This document shows positions 5,583-5,658 of a stretch of 5,658 nt of DNA, piece after piece (the first letter of the stretch is position 1; each line of letters starts with the position of its first letter). The notes below the pieces were generated by a model. It worked only from the letters and a program-made list of their open reading frames with translations, did not search any database and was not told where the DNA came from. Position numbers and translations under genes: made by a program. Source of the stretch: Phil1 sp964546125 (GTDB lineage Bacteria; Bacillota; Clostridia; Christensenellales; CAG-138); assembly GCA_964546125.1 (NCBI GenBank), contig CAZJIS010000087.1, positions 1 to 5,658 of the forward strand. Direction: 5' to 3'.

Positions 5583-5658
5583 TTGAACGAGTTAACTAGA
5601 AAGTTAAAAGAAGTACTGACGTCAGTTTTACCGATTACATTTATTGTTTTGATACTCC
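5583..5658 (+). CDS. DUF1538-like membrane protein, 3'-truncated by the window end
   Basis: Twenty-five codons are visible from a TTG start placed by the strong ribosome site at 5571-5579. The peptide begins MNELTRKLKEVLTSVLPITF, then IVLIL: a short basic amphipathic segment leading into a first membrane helix. This KLKEVLxSVLPI pattern resembles the N-terminus of DUF1538 integral membrane proteins, whose function is not established and which often occur as tandem or two-domain proteins. The codons are AT-richer than in the left-hand genes (many TTA, ATT, AAA). The identification rests on a short segment; any membrane protein with a similar N-terminus is an alternative. Confidence 0.6.
   Translation, partial: MNELTRKLKEVLTSVLPITFIVLIL

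Noticed and set aside
5615..5626. A 12-bp perfect palindrome ACTGACGTCAGT.
   Set aside because: It lies inside the coding start of the DUF1538-like gene, has no second copy in the window and can be explained by codon choice.

Overview
The window looks like chromosomal DNA from a moderately high-GC member of the Bacillota (class Clostridia or near it); no genus can be named. The basis is an adenosylcobalamin-dependent ribonucleotide reductase of the TSCPD-tailed type, an EF-G paralogue with the aromatic switch-II variant, small DUF378 and DUF1538 membrane proteins, strong AGGAGG-type Shine-Dalgarno sites and a sigma-A-like promoter. The main genes are GC-rich (about 60% by eye). The last 300 bases before the final gene (5281-5580) are only about 34% G+C by hand count.

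Layout, all confident genes on the + strand: (1) 1-2123, class II ribonucleotide reductase nrdJ, missing roughly its first 120 residues. (2) 2124-2256, an intergenic region with a well-formed promoter (TTTACA, 17 bp, TAGAAT) and a small hairpin at the predicted transcript 5' end. (3) 2257-4329, an EF-G-like translational GTPase with altered G-motifs. (4) 4346-4373, a perfect 12-bp hairpin without a U-tract. (5) 4395-4673, an unrecognised 92-residue soluble protein. (6) 4733-4963, a DUF378 two-helix membrane protein. (7) 4996-5160, two terminator hairpins. (8) 5135-5582, a gene-poor, increasingly AT-rich stretch that appears to hold decayed genes: the C-terminal end of a probable recombinase on the minus strand, and a broken reading frame that may once have encoded a small exported protein. 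(9) 5583-5658, the first 25 codons of a DUF1538-like membrane protein with a TTG start.

The genes do not form an obvious pathway. NrdJ makes deoxyribonucleotides. The EF-G-like protein presumably acts on ribosomes, has its own promoter, and is not in the usual rpsL-rpsG-fusA-tuf setting. The 92-residue gene and the DUF378 gene follow it on the same strand with good ribosome binding sites and no complete terminator until 4996, so they may be co-transcribed with it. I found no CRISPR array, tRNA, rRNA or intact mobile element. The most interesting material is the degenerate region after 5135 and the unusual G-domain of the EF-G-like protein; I see no clearly new multi-gene system.
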